In this document: piece by piece, positions 40,103 to 41,992 of the stretch
How the letters are laid out: every line of letters starts with the position of its first letter
Position numbering within the stretch: position 1 is the stretch's first letter
NCBI GenBank assembly: GCA_036169815.1
Contig: JAVHOA010000057.1
Location: forward strand, 1 to 41,992
Source of the DNA: Hydrocurvibacter sp036169815
Lineage (GTDB): Bacteria; Campylobacterota; Campylobacteria; Campylobacterales; Sulfurimonadaceae
Reading direction: 5' to 3'
Length of the DNA: 41,992 bases
Position numbers and translations under genes: made by a program
The notes under the pieces: generated by a model
What the model saw: the letters and a program-made list of their open reading frames with translations, nothing else
Told to the model about the DNA's origin: nothing
Databases searched by the model: none

Positions 40103-40726
40103 ATGCTAGAACTCGATCCGCTCATTTTTGTAGATATTCTTGGCATTATCGCTTTTACGATTAGTGGTTTTTTGGTTGGAGCGCGCAATCATCTTGATAT
40201 TTTAGGGCTTATGATTGCCGCTGCACTCACAGCACTTGGCGGAGGAATTGTGAGAGACACAATCCTTAGCGTCACCCCATTTGCTTTTACAACACTCTAC
40301 CCAGCAACGGCACTTTTAATCGTTGTTTTTTTATCATTTCTTTTTAAAATACACCGCTTTGACTCTTTAGAAAAACGGTGGCTTTTTGTCATAAGCGACA
40401 CCATCGGACTTGTTGCATTTAGTATTACAGGAGCACTTTTAGCACTACATGCAGGGTATAACTTTTTTGGGGTTATCATTCTCAGTTTTATCACCGCAAT
40501 GGGTGGAGGTGTGCTGCGAGATATTCTCATCAACCAAGTCCCAGCCATCCTTATCAGCGACTTTTATGGCTCCATCTCCGTCATCGTTTCTTTGCTTTTG
40601 CTCCTCTTACATGCAAGCGATTTTCTCAATCAAACAAGCATACTCATAGTTGCATTTTTTTCTATCGCCCTTCGACTTTTAGCTTATAAACAGAAGTGGC
40701 ACTTGCCAAAAATTGACCACCATTAA
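40103..40726 (+). CDS. TRIC-type membrane protein (UPF0126/YadS family)
   Basis: The 207-residue product has about seven membrane helices in two similar halves, each carrying the glycine-rich kink GGGIVRD (near residue 48) or GGGVLRD (near residue 133). This is the pattern of prokaryotic TRIC cation channels. It directly follows the carbonic anhydrase-like gene and converges on argJ, the stops overlapping by 4 bases. The transported ion here is not known; monovalent cations are usual in the family. Confidence 0.88.
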   Translation: MLELDPLIFVDILGIIAFTISGFLVGARNHLDILGLMIAAALTALGGGIVRDTILSVTPFAFTTLYPATALLIVVFLSFLFKIHRFDSLEKRWLFVISDTIGLVAFSITGALLALHAGYNFFGVIILSFITAMGGGVLRDILINQVPAILISDFYGSISVIVSLLLLLLHASDFLNQTSILIVAFFSIALRLLAYKQKWHLPKIDHH

Positions 40727-41904
40727 GTTCTATAATCCGCATTGATCTTAACATATTCATATCCCAGATCGCAGCCGTAAGCGGTAAAACTTCCCTTTGC
40801 GATGCCAAGATTACAGCTAATTGTGAAGTTTGGAAGCTTCATAATCGCTGCCGCGCTTGCTTCCATGGTTTTGTCAAAATAGATCTCGCCTCTGTCATAA
40901 ACACAAAGATCATTGAAGCAGACTCTTAAGCGCTCTTCCTTACATGTAACGCCACTTGCACCTACCGTTGAAGCGATGCGTCCCCAGTTTGGATCTTCTC
41001 CATAGAGTGCAGTTTTTACTAAAAGTGAATCCGAGAGCGCTTTTGCAACTTTCTCTGCTTCTTTATCATTTTTTGCACCTGTGATTTTATAGGTTACTGC
41101 TTTTGTAGCGCCCTCGCCATCGCGCACAATCTCTAAAGCCAAGAACTTCATCACTTCATACAAGGCTGCTTTAAACGCTTCTTTGTGAAAAACTCCACTT
41201 TTTTTATTTGCAAAAAGCATAACGGTATCATTTGTTGAGGTATCTCCATCGACGCTGATGGCATTGAAAGTTGTTTTTACTGTTTTATCAAGTAGGCGTT
41301 GCATCTTTTTTTTCGAAATATCTGCATCGGTTGTGATAAAACAAAGCATGGTTGCCATCGCAGGGTTAATCATCCCCGCGCCCTTTGCCATCGCGCCTAT
41401 ATGAAATTTGCTGCCATCTGCAAGCACAACTTCAAAAGCGATAGTTTTTGCAAAGCTATCTGTCGTCATAATCGCTTGACTTGCTCGTATTGGCTCTTTT
41501 TTTGTGATATCAAATTTTTTGGCACCCTCAATAATCTTCTCTTTTGGAAGTCTCACACCGATCACACCCGTTGAACTCATCACAGCATTAGTGAGTCCAT
41601 CAATTTCAAGAGAGTTTAACACTTCATCAATATCACTAATCCCTTTTGGACCTGTCATAGCATTTGCATTTCTTGAGTTAATCATCACAAAGTTTGTTTC
41701 AAAACTGCCTTTGTTTTTAAAATGACGAATTGGTGCGGCTGTCATCTTGTTAGATGTAAAAGTTGCAGCAATATCACAAAGCGTGTCACTATAGATAAAG
41801 GCCATATCAAGGGCATCATTTGCTTTTAAGCCAGCACTGATTCCATCGGCAAAAAACCCCTCTGCTGCGCATACACCGCTATCGATTTTATTTAAAATAT
41901 ACAT
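40723..41904 (-). CDS. argJ: Glutamate N-acetyltransferase / amino-acid acetyltransferase ArgJ
   Basis: ArgJ moves acetyl from N-acetylornithine to glutamate in the cyclic arginine pathway. The 393-residue product is made as a precursor that cuts itself at Ala-Thr in NPAMATMLCF near residue 185. KGAGMINPAMA, NAISVDGDTSTNDTV and the ending YGCDLGYEYVKINADYRT are all typical. Whether it also uses acetyl-CoA cannot be told. It stands alone. AGGAAAAAT precedes its ATG; a palindrome copy lies 56 bases upstream of the start. Confidence 0.95.
   Translation of the reverse strand: MYILNKIDSGVCAAEGFFADGISAGLKANDALDMAFIYSDTLCDIAATFTSNKMTAAPIRHFKNKGSFETNFVMINSRNANAMTGPKGISDIDEVLNSLEIDGLTNAVMSSTGVIGVRLPKEKIIEGAKKFDITKKEPIRASQAIMTTDSFAKTIAFEVVLADGSKFHIGAMAKGAGMINPAMATMLCFITTDADISKKKMQRLLDKTVKTTFNAISVDGDTSTNDTVMLFANKKSGVFHKEAFKAALYEVMKFLALEIVRDGEGATKAVTYKITGAKNDKEAEKVAKALSDSLLVKTALYGEDPNWGRIASTVGASGVTCKEERLRVCFNDLCVYDRGEIYFDKTMEASAAAIMKLPNFTISCNLGIAKGSFTAYGCDLGYEYVKINADYRT
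40940..40949. repeat. TTACATGTAA palindrome (perfect), argJ
   Basis: Read as Val-Thr-Cys-Lys. Confidence 0.85.
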
Positions 41905-41960
41905 TATTTTTCCTATAATTGTTTTGATGAGTATTATATAATAATTAGTTTGTGGAATTG

Positions 41961-41970
41961 TTACATGTAG
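41961..41970. repeat. Palindrome copy with one mismatch, upstream of argJ
   Basis: TTACATGTAG in non-coding sequence, 56 bases before the argJ start; followed by ATGTAAAAC. Confidence 0.65.
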
Positions 41971-41992
41971 ATGTAAAACCCCTTGCAGAGTT

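Noticed and set aside
40606..40617. CTTACATGCAAG in the TRIC gene counted as a palindrome copy
   Set aside because: It has a changed core base. It may be a decayed copy (read Leu-His-Ala-Ser) but was left out of the count. The same applies to the ACATGTGAG forms at 8695 and 35598.
3362..41970. The palindrome as an FNR, CRP or NssR operator, or as a DNA uptake sequence
   Set aside because: It lacks the spaced half-sites of these regulators, is almost entirely inside genes, and is fully symmetric, unlike the directional uptake sequences of Neisseria or Haemophilus.

Overview
The window comes from a Campylobacterota (Epsilonproteobacteria) chromosome of about 38-40% G+C. It is probably a Sulfurospirillum-type organism, inferred from protein style and gene order rather than from a database match. 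Three blocks keep gene orders known from Campylobacter and Helicobacter: gap-pgk-tpiA-fabI beside nadD-rsfS; yajC-secD-secF-leuS-lptE...folC-mfd opposite lnt; and flgZ-waaA-rluA-ffh-rpsP-khpA-rimM-trmD-rplS. The -10 boxes are TATAAT-like with no clear -35, as is usual in this phylum. No tRNA, rRNA, insertion sequence or CRISPR array is visible.

Layout. 1-2370 is the only accessory-looking stretch. It holds the N-terminal part of a porin cut by the window edge, a small lipoprotein, a mazEF pair whose antitoxin is frameshifted in an A6 run, and a DUF4258/DUF2283 pair whose DUF4258 member has an internal stop. 2375-6129 (minus) is the gap-pgk-tpiA-fabI operon, divergent from nadD-rsfS (plus). 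7063-19430 (minus) is one long, nearly gapless operon running yajC to ymdB; it couples protein export, leucyl-tRNA charging, LPS export, c-di-GMP, folate and transcription-coupled repair. 19497-22724 (plus) carries lnt, cysK, a PabC-like lyase and an unknown gene that may be SspB-like. After a lysR gene, 23751-28071 (plus) holds pcrA-truB-csrA-ispE-smpB. 28079-37388 is mostly one minus-strand series: a secreted unknown with a thioredoxin, the ribosomal-protein/RNA-maturation operon, ffh, rluA-like, waaA, flgZ, nif3-like, a NYN/OST-HTH protein and a TPR protein. The plus-strand ppk, gamma carbonic anhydrase and TRIC-type channel genes converge on argJ.

The main finding is a dispersed short palindrome, TTACATGTAA. 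Fourteen perfect copies and nine one-mismatch copies that keep the TACATGTA core lie across the window, where chance predicts fewer than one perfect copy. Twenty-one of the 23 are inside genes, read almost only as Leu-His-Val or Thr-Cys-Lys. They are absent from the accessory stretch at the start. This resembles a highly iterated palindrome such as HIP1 of cyanobacteria, but with a different sequence.

Other points are the two decayed toxin-antitoxin-like cassettes, nadD and lnt promoters that leave almost no 5' leader, a long structured leader before rpsP, and terminators whose 5' arm is coding sequence.
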